A stretch of 64,000 nucleotides of DNA. Source: Atopsyche davidsoni. Its lineage: Eukaryota > Arthropoda > Insecta > Trichoptera > Hydrobiosidae. The position numbers and the translations under genes are program-made. Positions 24,561 to 37,570 of this stretch are shown here, in pieces (position 1 is the stretch's first letter; the number at the start of each line of letters is the position of its first letter). Location: positions 7,465,501 to 7,529,500 of the forward strand of contig JAILWY010000010.1 of the NCBI GenBank assembly GCA_022113835.1, read 5' to 3'. A model generated the notes under the pieces. It saw only the letters and a list, made by a program, of their open reading frames with translations. It did no database searches and was not told the origin of the DNA.

Positions 24561-25155
24561 TTTTTTGGAGATATTATTAAGAGTTGGCTCTCCACATGAT
24601 GAATTGTCGGAGCTTTTGTGAAATATATTTTTACACTGATGATTTACAAGGATAGATATATTTCGAACGATAAAACAATAATATTTAATAGCATAATTTT
24701 TGTTATGTTTAAAAACAGATTCAAGTTGTCCCTGTTGGATGCTGTAATCTTGGAGGCTCAGTTTTATGTTTTATCGTGGATCATTATGCCGCATACAAAT
24801 TAGCCGGTCTAAACTTAGGTTACTTAGGTAAACAGAATCCGAATCCAGGATGATTTCATGGCTTAGTGGGTAGAACTTTGGACTTCATTCAGGTTATTCT
24901 CTTATGTACTCGTATACGTACATAACATATTATATAATATAACACAAAATACTTTATTAAAGTATTTTCTTATTTTATTTGAAATGCGCCATGTTGTTGC
25001 TAAATAATAATCAACACATTTTTAATATTGTTGGATACTACAGGTTTTTAATTTTATTTAACACTTTCAAATACTGTGGCTAATTAAAATTGAGCTTTTT
25101 TACTCAACTAAATATTACTAAAATACACGTGGTCTCATTTAATCATTCCTTAACA

Positions 25156-25162
25156 CCATAAC

Positions 25163-25243
<81 letters not shown>

Positions 25244-25250
25244 GTTATGG
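25156..25250. repeat. AT microsatellite flanked by inverted repeats
   Basis: A run of about 75 bases of AT repeats, with one G, is bounded by CCATAACT at 25156-25163 and its complement AGTTATGG at 25243-25250. The whole 95 bases can form one long hairpin or cruciform. Confidence 0.85.
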
Positions 25251-25734
25251 AATATAAATAAAATGTTGTAAGCGCTATATCCTCTTACTCACATAAAAAT
25301 ATTGTGACTTAAACTTTGTGCTTGAATTTTCACATTCACCTTTATAAAGACTAAATGAATACGTATCGTACATATTCCCCATATTTATATTATTTGGATT
25401 TAAAGCAATAATAAATTTATATCTTTTAAACTCTTCATTTGCTGTTTCAGGAAATTGGAAAGACCACAGTGGTGGTGCGACCGTAAAATATTTGATGTTT
25501 CGTTGGGATAATTCATAGTTAAAGCACTTTCTTTTATCGGATATGAAAACTTCTTCCTGATTTCCAAACGCTGCTTTCAGCTGGATGCGGATTATATTTA
25601 TAAAAATACACATTCATATTTTTACTAATTACATAAAATATCTTTTTATTTTTTTTATTTAATAAAATTAAATATGTATTAATAAAATAGAGATATAATT
25701 TATTATTTTTTGTATTACGCCGGTACACGGAAGT

Positions 25735-25900
25735 CCGTATCTGACATGACTTGTAGCGAGGGATGATTTGGGAGGATGTGGGAGGGTAGCTTTGCTTGGG
25801 TAGTGCCTTCCACGCTTAGTTAGTTATGTAGATCTACGGAGGCGGCCAGGGACGGCCCGAGGCGAAAATTTCTTACCGGTTGCATCGGATACTTGTGGAG
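25735..25900. other. GC-elevated island with shared 12-mer
   Basis: GGCGGCCAGGGA at 25841-25852 recurs exactly at 60023-60034. The remainder of the two islands does not align by eye. Noncoding. Confidence 0.3.
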
Positions 25901-26804
25901 CATACGAATTATTCTTTTCATATTATTTTATATATACATACTTTTTTAATTTTTAAAATTCTTTATATTTGCATCTGAATAGAAAAATATTGTTCTATAA
26001 TACCATTATATTTAATCCTTGTTATTTAACATTTAGTTCTAACAATATGTCCAGTGTCAGTTATTTGAATTTATTAATTATTTTCTTGCAACCAAATTAA
26101 ATAATTTACTTCTAACGATTGCTTTTAAAAAGTAACACTGAGTTACGAGCAGTTAAATTAAATCTGCTGTTTGATTTACAGTCTAGTTCTTTTATATTTG
26201 TTAACAGAGAATACAGAACGGAACTTTACGAAATCTTCTTGAGTATTTTCAAAATTTTATATGGTTACCAAGTAAAACGAACGTTTCATGAAACTGTTTT
26301 TTATTGATTTAAATATATAGAGGCTGACGTTACCCTGTTTTGTATTTTATATCGACTAGCTATTAATGAAACTATAAAAAAAACAACATAATATGCGTTA
26401 AGCTACTTACCCCCGCTAGTGCTAAGGGTGTTCAGTGTTGATATCAGCTATCAAGGAAGAAAACGTGAAAAACAAAAACAAATATATAGTTATGTACTTA
26501 CATAAGCGCCGAGAGCTCTCAGTTTTAATTTGAACTACCTAAGCCAATACTTTAAACAATAAATAAATTTTGTAAAATATATTTTAATTATTAACTAATA
26601 TTTAGGCCTAATTCTTTAACAATTATAATTCAGTTAAAAATTAAACGAATAAAATCATTAAAAATATATATTAAAGTATAAATATTGCGTAAGTTTGGTT
26701 GTATTCCTCATCTCAATTTTGATAAATGTACAATGATTCAATAAAATAAGTCCATCTACAACTATGCCAAAACCTGCAAAAAATGCAAGTTTAAAATTAT
26801 TTTG

Positions 26805-26960
26805 ACCACGAATACCGCAGGCAGCTTTGGCACCCCAATTGAATATCCATCCCTTGTATGACGAGAGGGGGTGGCTGGGGTATCAACTGGTATCCTCGAC
26901 CCCTACTGCCGAGGGGAGAAACAGGATTCGCATTGTTTTATCTGATTGACGTTTTATTTA
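26805..26960. other. Small GC-elevated island
   Basis: This is a non-repetitive block with GGGGTGG and CCCC words. The plus strand is open for 62 codons from a non-canonical start with no recognisable content. Confidence 0.2.
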
Positions 26961-27959
26961 TCCTTTCTATAGATAAACACATCACTTTCCGGCAGGTTAT
27001 TGCAAACACTACAATGATGCTTGTCAGGAAATTAATCCTGTTATAAAAAGACTTATTTAAAATATATACACTAAAAATATATATATACTCTTATAATTTG
27101 TAATATGTTAAAATAAAGGGCCATAAGTAGAAATTTAACACAAGAATGAATTCTAATGCGATAAAAGACAATTAGGTTGTATTTGCAAGTATGTTTGTAT
27201 TATAAAACAAAAAAAGATATTACCATTTCGATTTTTTTTATAAAACCTGAAAGCAATTTTATATATTTTTATAGTTTAAAGAAACACTTATTGTGGTACC
27301 TGGATTTGAAATCAGTATCCTATGATCGTTAAGCGAATCTGATAGCCACGAAGCGCTCATTAGGTGTTAATCAGTATTTAAATGGATGGTATAATTTTTT
27401 TTTTGGTAAGGACCAAAACAACTAGCCAGAATTTATTGAATTAAATAAATTCTCGTTACTTTTTCTATCTATCGCTTTTATATGATTACCATATTCCTGC
27501 AGTAAATATTATATTTTTTGTCTATAGAAACAATCAATCGATAATAGTACATGGGTATTACTATAGATTAACATTGTCAGTAATAAAACATAAAGATTCA
27601 AGGTTCAATTAAACTATTGTATCAACTTTCGGTAATAAGCCTTTATAAAACAAGAAGTCTCTTAGAAGTCTAGAATTTAACTAAATAAATTACAAAACAA
27701 CAAATTACAGACCACTTTCCTGGCTGTTTACTAGAATTACATCAACTCTCAGCCTCTATTGTATATCTTGATAACGATGATACCATAAGAACCACGAATT
27801 GATAGGCAGATAACTCATTTCCACAGTACTACCCTTTGAATGTTGAGAGAAAATTAGGAACTTTACACTTATAAAAACTCATAACAAATACTAGTGAAAC
27901 GATAAAAAAATCACCTTTTCCAGTTTTTACCCCCGGAGGAGATCTTGTATAAAATTATT

Positions 27960-28140
27960 TATTGTATTGAAAACAACTGTGCAAAGCTCGTCGACCGCCG
28001 GTTACCCCACACAGGTGCGTCTTACGCTGATTGACTATCGCTCAATTTATTTTGATACCCGAAATATTTGCTAGGGATGGCTTTTTCAAAACGCATTACA
28101 CTTTTTAAAGGACTACTTCACAAATGAGGGACGTCTTAGG
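27960..28140. other. Island with donor-like site and TGATTGAC
   Basis: CAG|GTGCGT, with GT at 28015-28016, is a fair splice donor, and TGATTGAC at 28028-28035 is an Exd-type half-site. The two lie within 20 bases of each other. No frame supports coding. Confidence 0.25.
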
Positions 28141-28517
28141 TTAGAAAACCTGAGCAAGAAATCTTCGACTGCACTACTTAGTTAGTGCAAGACAACGCAA
28201 GGTGAGAGACAGTCGAGGTTGCTTTTGAATTGGTAACGTGAACTACATAGTTGTTACATATCCGTGAGTACAGGGAAAACACAAATTGATCGTATCAAAC
28301 ATGGTATTTTCTTGAAGGATATTAAACATAAATACAACCCTTACGGCGTATAACCTCTGTTTGTGTTGAATCTGAAAGTAGAACATCTATTAAGCTAATT
28401 AAGTAACATTAAATATTGATATGGACAAAGCACACCAAGTATCTTATCATTTTGTAATATTCCAAGCTCTAAAAGGCATATTTTAAGCCCTTAAATGGAT
28501 TTGTTTTAAAAACACAA

Positions 28518-28640
28518 GGTTGACATTGGCACGGTGAGCATTGAACTTGACCCTCGACGAGACTCAGTTTAGTGTCAACCACCCGCATGCAAGGCCAAGG
28601 TCTACAGTATAAATACACCCATTGCATAAGTGACTTACCG
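28518..28640 (+). promoter_or_regulatory. Inverted repeat plus TATA-type promoter candidate
   Basis: GGTTGACA at 28518-28525 and its complement TGTCAACC at 28573-28580 lie upstream of TATAAATA at 28608-28615. A start near 28638 would fit the spacing, though no good initiator is there. No gene follows within the next kilobase. Confidence 0.2.
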
Positions 28641-29920
28641 TTTTACTGAAAACTAAACTTTATTTATTTAAAAAAATATAAAATTAAATTTAATAATACG
28701 TTTATATTATTTACATATCAAAAATATAGTTGTCGTTAAACTATAGTAAAAATAACCTATTTTAACTTATAAAATATAATCCTGCACCCAAATATAATCC
28801 AATTCTTTTTTGAGCGGTGACACAAATGATAGTTTGAATTCCTGCCGGCAGATGGTACTAAGAGTAATAATACCGAATAAAATACTTTTCAATCAAACAT
28901 TAATAGCTAAATTTTTATATGAATTAATGTTTTCTTTTTTGGGGATGGTGTATTTTGTAAAACACATACGTAAAAAAATTACGTCATTTTTTTCAAATGC
29001 CAAGTTACTTTTATTTTAAAAACTTATAGTGATGTTATAAATAAATCAATTTTAGTTTCAATGTCTGGTTTATTATAAAGACTACACGTCACATATACAA
29101 AATAAAATACACACACGCACACTTTTGTTAGCATGTGGAGAGCAAAATTGTGTCAAAGGTTGTAAATTAATAAACGAATAAACTGCAAAATAAACACACA
29201 ACAACTAAGGGTCTAAATTAATATTTGGAAGATATTTCAATCATGATACACAACCCTTAAGACAGGGATCGATTATTTATTTTTCTTCAGGGATTTTTAT
29301 TTTTTACTATGTTGACAAAATAATTCTTATGGCGACAAAACATAATATTAAATTAATTAAAATGAATCTACTATTAACAAACCACGCTTTACGTGATAGA
29401 TTACGAAATAATAGTACAACAGTGGCTTTCAAACTTTTAAAACTGCTCATAAAGAAATATTTTTAAATTTTGTATTGCAGTATTGTTGGTGGTAGATTTA
29501 AATACTAAGTATGGCTTATAGAAGTACGCAATAGGATTTCTTTCTACTTTTAAGAATAGCAGATTTAATTCCCAAAGGTAGAAACGGATCATGCTGTTAT
29601 TTATATTTATTTAATGAAACATTTTATATTTTTATTTATTTCTAATTGTTTCTAAATACTGTTGTTATAATTGTTTGATCTTTACCTATGAGATCGATAT
29701 ATCGTATAGCCCAGACTCTTCATTGTATTAAAAATTAAATAGGGTGAACAATTTTAAGTAATGTGGTTTCCATATAATTATAAGAAAAGAAAATCAAATA
29801 CACATAAACATATAAGAATCATGTAATAAATATGAAATAAAATGAAAAGTTCGAGTAAAAATAAAACTATAAATAATAACGACTAAACTTTGGAGTTTAA
29901 AATGAAATATTCTTCTAAAA
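28641..29920. other. AT-rich background
   Basis: No GC island, no tandem repeat and no open frame of interest. Nothing supported. Confidence 0.6.
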
Positions 29921-29924
29921 ATTC

Positions 29925-30190
29925 CCTTTCTAAGCTCAAGTTCGAGGAGCACTCGCTATAATATTGAAGGAAAATTCTGGCCCGCATAACTGCGCTGGAA
30001 AAAGCAAACTTGCTAATTATTGTTTGCTAACTGATACATCGCAGCTGAGAGACGTTTTTGTGAAATGTGCATATAGTTAGCGCAGGAGTTTATTCAAGTA
30101 CGGAGAAGAGATTAATTTTAAACTAACCTCAGCTGGTTCGACGCGGAGATGAAAACTCTAGTCGATCGCAGGTTTACAAATTAAAAACAG
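29925..30190. other. GC-elevated island, candidate regulatory element
   Basis: Non-repetitive sequence with scattered CpGs. It includes two near-adjacent TTGCTAA words around 30010-30030 and an AACTGATAC stretch. No open frame is worth noting. Confidence 0.25.
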
Positions 30191-31128
30191 CTAACTAGTT
30201 TTGTTGGGGAATATTTCGGATGCATTGGCAATTAATTAATCAAAGCAGAATATTGAAAGTTGAACCATTTAATTTATTTTAATAAATAAGTTCTGTAACT
30301 AAATGTTGTAGATAATTAAATGATCAAAGTTTATAACTGAAGTTAGACAATTAATACTGATTTTGAGAACAATGCACGCTTTACATATTAAAGCCACGAA
30401 ACATTCATAGTTTGTATGATTTTTAAAATTGTAAATATTATTTAATGAATAAAACTGATGTTAATTGAACCAAGTATAGAAACCTCAATCAAATTTTATT
30501 TTAATTATACAAGAATTTGCCAAACCAACTCTCAGGGTGCTAGAAGTAAATACCTTCCGTTACACGTTTATCTATAATTCATTATAAACATTTAAGTATC
30601 TTGATGAATTTTGAAGTATTGAGTAAGATATTTTTTTTATTTACTCGCCGATAGTGAGGGTGCGCTAGCTTAAAAATAGTCTCTTCAACCTAAAACTCTA
30701 GCTATTGAAAAACGTCAAACTCTGCAAGTAGGGATAAACGGGAAATAAAAGGTTAATTTCTAAGATTTAAGCTCAGCTTACTTTAAAAACAAGATACTAT
30801 TTTATTTCATATTGGTATTTTTATTAATCAATCAATAAAATGCATCACAATAAACTTTTTGCAAACGTGCATGTGTTCGACTGTCACAATTATTCAACAA
30901 GATGATTGCATTGCATTCTTACGTGTGATTGCATCTCTTGCCAAATATCGACTGTCCATATTCAGAATATCGCAAAATATATATTTTTTAAAAAGTCTAA
31001 GTTTTCTTCCATAAGTAATGCTTCCATAATATGCTTGAATTATATCAAAAGTAGGTATATACTTCGGGAATAAAACATTATGATTTCGGTAACGTCTCAG
31101 TGGCATGATAAAAATTCATATTTTCTTT

Positions 31129-31250
31129 AAGGAATTTAAACCTTTCGTTTTATGAGTTTCCAGCCCATTACTACCGAGCTCGGAGACTTATGTCGAGAAA
31201 CTCACAGACTAGAAGGAATTTAGACCTTTTTTTTCTAAAGATATGAGTTT
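31129..31250 (+). repeat. Diverged tandem duplication, two copies
   Basis: AAGGAATTTAAACCTTT at 31129-31145 recurs with one change at 31213-31229. In both copies ATGAGTTT follows, at 31152-31159 and 31243-31250. A further partial match TAGACCC follows near 31261. This looks like an old local duplication of about 85-90 bases. Confidence 0.5.
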
Positions 31251-31609
31251 TTTATCAATCTAGACCCTTTGTAGACTAAAAAAGTCAAAACAGTCATAAA
31301 CACAACAAAGTATACGCTAGCATAGTATTGCGTAGCAATTAATGAAATATGTTTCTTGGTAAATTAAGATAACTAAGTAAATGTGTTATTATCAATAGTT
31401 AAAGTATCTTTAATTTTCCGCAATAGTTTTTTAATGAGAATCTAAACAATCAATTTGTGCCTGTAAATAAATATCTAGTTGGGTTTTAAATATTTTTATT
31501 GATTTTTGAAGTATTTTTTGAGAAATGAATACTTTTTTGATATAAGAAAATGCGCTGTAAAAATTAATAAAACATATGAAAACGTATAAAAATAATACAA
31601 TGATGTACA

Positions 31610-31840
31610 ACCGCAGATCCCGAGGAGTCGCAAAAGTTTTCGTATCCTACATCTAAACTTCCTCGTACGTTACCCTGATCCTCAGACTGTTATTTTTTCA
31701 GGGCGCGAGTTGAGATTTTCAGTATTCAGCATCTGCGGGCAGAGTTGCCGACAAGTCTCGACTTTGAAGTGTGATGTTCAGTTTCATGAGTAAAGCAACG
31801 TTCATGCTGGACCTAGCCAATTGACCTTGAATTAAATTTT
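31610..31840. other. GC-elevated island
   Basis: Non-repetitive, with an acceptor-like TTTTTTCAG near 31700 before GGGCGCG, but no open frame follows it. Candidate noncoding element. Confidence 0.25.
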
Positions 31841-32209
31841 AAAAAATAATAAACGTCAAACGCAAGGTGTTTTTCAAAAATGTGTGGATACTTTGAAAAG
31901 GGAATTTAAACTGAATAGATTTTCCATTGGAAACATGTCATGAAGTCAGATTTTTTAGTTAAATGAGCATTGAATAATCTAGAATTTCCAATTTATTTTT
32001 ACTTTTAAAAAATAGATATTTTAAATGCTTTAATTTTTAAAATGAATTGTAGTGTCAGGATAGGTCAGTTATAACTTTTATATTTTGTAAAATACTTTAA
32101 GAGTAAAAATAGCGCTGTAGCCAGATTGTTATATGTAAAAATGAAATAAGTATATTAATTCGATTCAATTACTTATTAAATTATTTATTTTTTTATCCGT
32201 GTTTGTAGT

Positions 32210-32425
32210 AGAATTATGAAGATTTATCGATCGCTAGCCGAGGAGCAGAGGTATGGACCGTCCTTTAGGCAACAGTTAACGTATTCGCCGCGGTGGTCAC
32301 CCCTCTGGGAAAACATCGCAACTTTTCCTTTTAGCCACTGCATGTTTTTTCCTATATTCATAATTCATGCGTCACCGTCTTTGTTGCAAACAACTTTCAA
32401 TCGAGATATTTTATCTTTTTCCTGA
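32210..32425 (+). other. Island with 69-codon ATG frame
   Basis: An ATG at 32216 opens 69 codons that end at 32425. The translation has no recognisable motif and codon composition is unremarkable. I favour a noncoding island over a gene. Confidence 0.12.
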
Positions 32426-33569
32426 TTCCAACATGTGATTTTTGATGTAACAGAGAAACTTTGTTAATCGTTCGATTTGTGAGTTAGTACTTCAATCATA
32501 AAATTCTATAATAAAAAAATTACACATTCAGATATATATAATTTATACAACTACACTTTATTGTGTGTCTAGTCTCATATATTTATGTTTTAATTTTAAG
32601 TCCTAAATTTCGGATTTCTCAATACGATCAAAAACGTTTGCCAAAGCTGTTGAATAAATAAGACGTAATAATTAATCAACTTATAAAAATATGGCCTTAA
32701 TGGACAACATTTAAATTTATTGATTTTTTAATTATAGGTTATTTAAAAAACATTTGCTCTACCAAATTTAATTTATCAAATCAAGTTGAATTTTCAAACA
32801 TTTTTTTACTACCCGATATTTACTTACTTTCATTAAAATTATTGTATATTCCCGGAATATTATTTATGCAATTTTATTCATGTTCATATTTATTTAGATT
32901 TAATCTTAAGATCTTATCCAGCTATTGAACATGATAAAAACCAGCCATTACCACAACCGATCGTAAAATATGTTATCAAATCGATTATTTTTTACAAAAA
33001 CAATTCTTTTTGATAATAAAAAAAAACAAAGACAGAAAATACGTCAGAGCGGCCCAATAACCCAGAGAATATCTTTCCAGCTGAAAACTCTCATTTTTAT
33101 AACCCAATGATGACTTGAGATCTAAACTTCAAGCTATTACTGCGAAATGGCACCTGTCGCTTGTGTGAGCTTGTTGCCTTACCGCATAAGAATATATTAT
33201 TTACATCTTTTTCTTGACACCATTCACGAGTTCAAAAAACAGTTTATATTATAATCAAGGACCTCGATGATCTGTTGTTTGTTTATCCCTGATATTCAAT
33301 AATTGCAAGAATAACTTTTTAATATTTCTAACATTGAACCCTTATTTACCTCTAATCTTTTTTGAATCATAAAATAGTTTAATTACACCTCTTAATAAGG
33401 TTGACGGTTGAAATTTTTAACATTCAAACTTCACGTTTATTTTTTGAGTGTAAATACAAGTGATTCTGTTAGACGCTTACAATTTTCGTCGGAGCTTTAT
33501 CTATGGAAGCGATACTAATTTCGAGGTACGATACTTTGTAAGTGTATTGAAATGATGGTGGCTATATAA

Positions 33570-33850
33570 GTCAGGCTTTATTATCGATGCCTGGGAATTG
33601 CATTCCCGCTTTAATTACGTAGCAGATGCCCTCAGATAAGATACGACGAGGGGAAGCGGAGCCGGAAAGGGGCATTTTTATCTTCTGGAGGCTTCGGTGG
33701 GCAATGTTGCCATATATTCGGGGACCGTGTCGTTAATGTTCAGAAAAAGAGAATTGGATCTCCGGGAAACGCGCGCATACACCCGAGACTTGAGATATTG
33801 CAAATCTGGTAGCAAATGGAACACTCTAGGGGCAAATTATACGTCCTTGC
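33570..33850. other. GC-elevated island with GATA words
   Basis: The island holds AGATAAGAT near 33636, TTATCTTC near 33678 and a CpG-rich GGGAAACGCGCGC near 33762-33774. AGATAA/TTATCT are standard GATA-factor sites. TATATAAG at 33563-33570 lies just upstream without a matching initiator. Candidate enhancer. Confidence 0.3.
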
Positions 33851-34789
33851 TGGTCACAGTATACTTAAGTTGAGAACTAATTTCACGTAGCGCTTTTACA
33901 TAAACACTTAAAAATATCAAATTAAACGATTCTGTCTTTGACGTTTTTAAGATTCAACAAATATTTTAGAATTGGTCTCGAAAGATCTGATGTGCAGTTC
34001 CAGTAACATTATTTTCAATATGATTTTTTAATTTCAAATTATCAATACTAACAACATCATAACACCGGCAGTATATTATATAAAACAACTACGTCTTACA
34101 ATATACAAATCATTACAACAGTTGATATTACTATATATTTTTTATACACCATGTAATGCAATATTCCAAATATTCGTTCCGCATCGAAAATATTTCATTC
34201 AAGGTGACACAAAGCCATCGAAAAATATGGCGATTTATGTATTGCAGAATAAAAATGATAGAATGATTTATCGCCGAGTCGTTATTTTTGTAAACAAACT
34301 GGCCTCAAGAAGTTTTCCTTTTTAAGTAGCTCGTCAATATAACCCTCTAGCCTAATAAATAGCAAGGTAAGTCATTCTATAGAAATTGTAGAAAAGAGGT
34401 CTCTTAAGAGACTTGTCCCGTTAGGGTTTAATATTCTATATTAGTACACGGGTTATGTTGATATTGAATAAAATTAACGAATTCAGTCAAATCGATAATA
34501 TCAGGCTGGCAAAAATAAAACAGTTTAATTTACAATTTATATCTTCAGAGGTAGCTACGAACCGCTCCGAAAAAAATTAACGCAAAAAATAAATGGAATC
34601 CATGAATAAATTTGGGGTAGTTTTCAAATACAATAAAACATTTGTATGATACAAGGAAACACTTAAAACTTTGGCCACGAAATATATATTGTATAATATC
34701 CCAAAAAATTCGCCATTATTCTTTATTACAGCCATTTTCAGATTTTTCTAATAATTCATAATTCGAATAAAAGAAATGTATCTTTGGAT

Positions 34790-35240
34790 TGGGACGTCAT
34801 TTCTGCGCCGGGAGGGTTCGTAACATCCATTATTTTGTATTTTCTTTCCTACATCCAAACCGCGCTCTTTTATTCCTTTGCATTGAAGGAATAACACAAA
34901 CGATAATATTAAGGTTAAGATATTTCCGTGAATATTTTTCTTAGTGCCTTCACTATCCCCCTCTCTTCGGCTGTCGCTTTTCGCACTGAAGTCTTGCCTT
35001 GTTTTTCTTTCTCGAGATATTTTTTGCCAAAAATCTTGTCATGTTCCCCTAGCTGGAAAGAAATAGGAGCGAGACAATGAGAAGTGAAAATATATCTCTA
35101 ATGACAGTGCACTATCCCCCGGCCCTCCATTGTGGGCGAAATGTTCTTTTATCGCGAGTTCAAAATATCTCCATTCACTTTAATGACTCAAAAATATCTT
35201 CATTTTCTTCTCATTAAATCGACAAGGGCTCGATAATTCA
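34790..35240. other. Moderate GC island with pyrimidine-rich core
   Basis: This is noncoding sequence with CCCCCTCTC near 34958 and several TTTCTC runs. No tandem structure and no recognised element. Confidence 0.2.
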
Positions 35241-35339
35241 TTTAGTGGTGTGTAAATCTGTCGGTAATAAACGAATAATCAGATTATCAAATATTTGAAA
35301 ACGGTGTTTACAAAACAGCCGAAACAATTTAAAACCGCT

Positions 35340-35730
35340 ACACAAAAAGCCCATATAAATTTGATTTATCCCCGGGGAGCGGCGCGGTCGCCGGGCGCAG
35401 GTAGCCGCCTTGGTTTATCAGTCTCTAGTGGATTAGCGCGATTGTTCGCAACAATGGAAGGGCGCCGGGACGCCGGGACGCCGACGCCGATAGCGCTTAA
35501 ACATAAACAAGAGCCCATATTATGTTGTTATACACTGTAAAACCGCCTAAATAAACCGCCTCCACGAGGGCAAATCTCCTCGCACCAAAGGAGGACACGC
35601 TTTTGTTCAATTACGCCATACTTGTTGGCTCCAGTGTGCAAATTTAGCCAAGTGCTCCGAGATCTTCGGGGTCGACAACGCTGCCTGCTTGCTGGCTTAT
35701 TCACCTCCCTGCTGAAATCACAACTCTGCA
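35340..35730. other. GC-rich island, candidate enhancer
   Basis: It contains a small GCCGGGAC direct repeat near 35463-35485 and several TTTAT and AAACATAAAC words of the posterior-Hox/forkhead type. Plus and minus frames of 67-81 codons cross it without recognisable content. Confidence 0.3.
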
Positions 35731-35997
35731 TTAAGCATGTAATATTACTATATCTCCTAATAACTATTTTTTGCAGGTAATTACTCTGTGTATGTATATA
35801 TATTTATAATTGTGTGTGTATTATACACTCATTAATAGAAGTGTGATTTTTCGTTCATTTTTATAAATTAGGAGCTTGCATTATTTTGTGGATTAGAAAA
35901 TGTATCTACTTATTCAAATGTTAAATGCACAATACTTGTTGACCTTTTATATGCAACTTAATCCACCATGAGAACTATAAGCACAGCACTATGAATA

Positions 35998-36035
35998 TAT
36001 ATAAATACCAGAAGGCATACAACTGGTCATCTCAC
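35998..36035 (+). promoter_or_regulatory. TATA-initiator core promoter candidate
   Basis: TATATAAATA at 35998-36007 is followed by TCATCT at 36027-36032. With A at 36029 as the start, the TATA box begins at -31. The initiator matches TCAKTY at five of six positions. It is the best spaced of the three candidates, but no plus-strand gene is visible downstream. Confidence 0.25.
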
Positions 36036-36328
36036 ACTTCAAGATAACTTAAAATAGAACCGTCAGTAGCCTCCTCAGAGTCCGCCGCCTCCAAAAAGGA
36101 AAGTATTGAACAGGGACTACACCTATTGTGCTCCAATTCTATTTGAGCCGGTACCAAAGATTGTATAGAAATGGGGGCAGAATGTGAAGTCGTTTCAGTG
36201 CGGCCCCTGGAGATGTACAGGAAGAATGAATGTTGGTTTTTTCTATTTTTAATTCGAGATTCAATTGGACGGGATACGAGTCGAGAGCACTTTTGCCGGT
36301 TCAGAATCCACCAGTGGCCAGTAAACAC
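36032..36328 (-). other. 98-codon minus-strand frame with internal repeat
   Basis: The C-terminal part repeats a short motif, SILSFLE and then SILSYLE, separated by an acidic EAADSEE segment. The composition is more protein-like than most frames here, but no family is recognised and no promoter faces it. Low confidence that it is coding. It may be a transposon remnant. Confidence 0.12.
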
Positions 36329-37189
36329 TTGATTGGATCAGGCGTGGCTGTTTCTTACGAAATAAAATATACGCTCGTAAGCACTTATATTAAATTTAAT
36401 AAATCCAAGAATACAGCTTCTGTAAACCGAAAGAAAATATCATATCATTAAAAAATTTGCACAAGAATTAACGCGTTTTGTTTTTAGGCATTTATTTTTT
36501 TTTTTCAATTAATTTAATATATATTTTAATGCATGGCTTGAGATGAAGGCGCGAGTTAGCCACACGAGTACTATATAAACGTAGAATAAATTTTTATCAA
36601 AAATGTCATCTTAAATTGGAATGCTTTTAATTTCCTCGACAAAACGAACTAAACAGTTCTTTATTTTATTAATTTAATTTCATAAAATATTACCAAAAGA
36701 TAATAAAGTGGACGAAATTGGTGGTAATGTTCAAAATTAAATAAATTACAACAATTCTGGTAAAGTTGATATTGTTATTTTAAAACAAAAAACGCTTCTA
36801 TATTACTAACATTAATGCAATACATACTTAAGTTCTTTGCTTAGTGGCTTTTAACTTTAGGATACATTTTCACGTAGATATGAGAGGAATTATGTAATCT
36901 AAAAATATTAATTATAAAGTAAGACAACAAACCTTTTAATCTCACTCGCCACGATCGACTTTTATAAATCTCCAAAATCTACTACTTTATACAAATACAG
37001 ACGTATTGCCCCCCTATTTCTTATTGATAATACCAAAATAAATACAAACAAATCAAACAACATAATTTATGTGTATCATAGCATATTTCTAACTTAAAAT
37101 TAATTATAATGACATTTATGATGATTCAAACATGAATTACAACTATTCGAACAAAAATATTTATTCAAACAAAATTATAAGCAACTGAA

Positions 37190-37570
37190 TATCTCGCTGA
37201 GCGGTCGACCCAGTGAACCAGAGCACGCCCTGAAAACCAAATTTAACTTTATTTAAAATAGTTATTCCAACACGCGGAATACGTACGTCCTACAAGCACC
37301 CCAGAGAAGAAGAAAACTTTAAAACCCGGGAATTCATCAAAGCGAGGCCCGCCCGGGCGCAATCCGCGCCCACGCACCGCTCGAGTTTTATCGCGGCTCA
37401 TCACTCATATCACTAACTTATCACGACCCCCGCCCACCCCCGCCCACCCCTGCCCACCCCTGCCCACCCCTGCCCCCATCCATCTTACCCCCACCCACCC
37501 CTGCAGGCCGCGGGCGCCGCGCCGATCTTCCGACTGGTTGTCAGTATTTCTTCTAGGAAGCTTTTAGTTA
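37190..37570. other. GC-rich island around C-rich minisatellite
   Basis: CpG-rich sequence on both sides of the 10-bp repeat, with CCCGGG and GCCCGCCCGGGCGC words near 37347-37360 and GGCCGCGGGCGCCGCGCCG near 37507-37525. It is one of the GC-richest spots outside the GGGGCGC array. Confidence 0.35.
37431..37477. repeat. (YGCCCACCCC)n minisatellite, 4.7 units
   Basis: Four exact-length ten-base units differ only in C or T at the first position, then a partial unit follows. The complementary strand has regularly spaced GGGG and GGG runs, fitting quadruplex-forming sequence. Confidence 0.85.

Noticed and set aside
33563..33600. TATATAAG as a third strong promoter
   Set aside because: No initiator-like word lies at the expected distance, and such words are common in AT-rich DNA.
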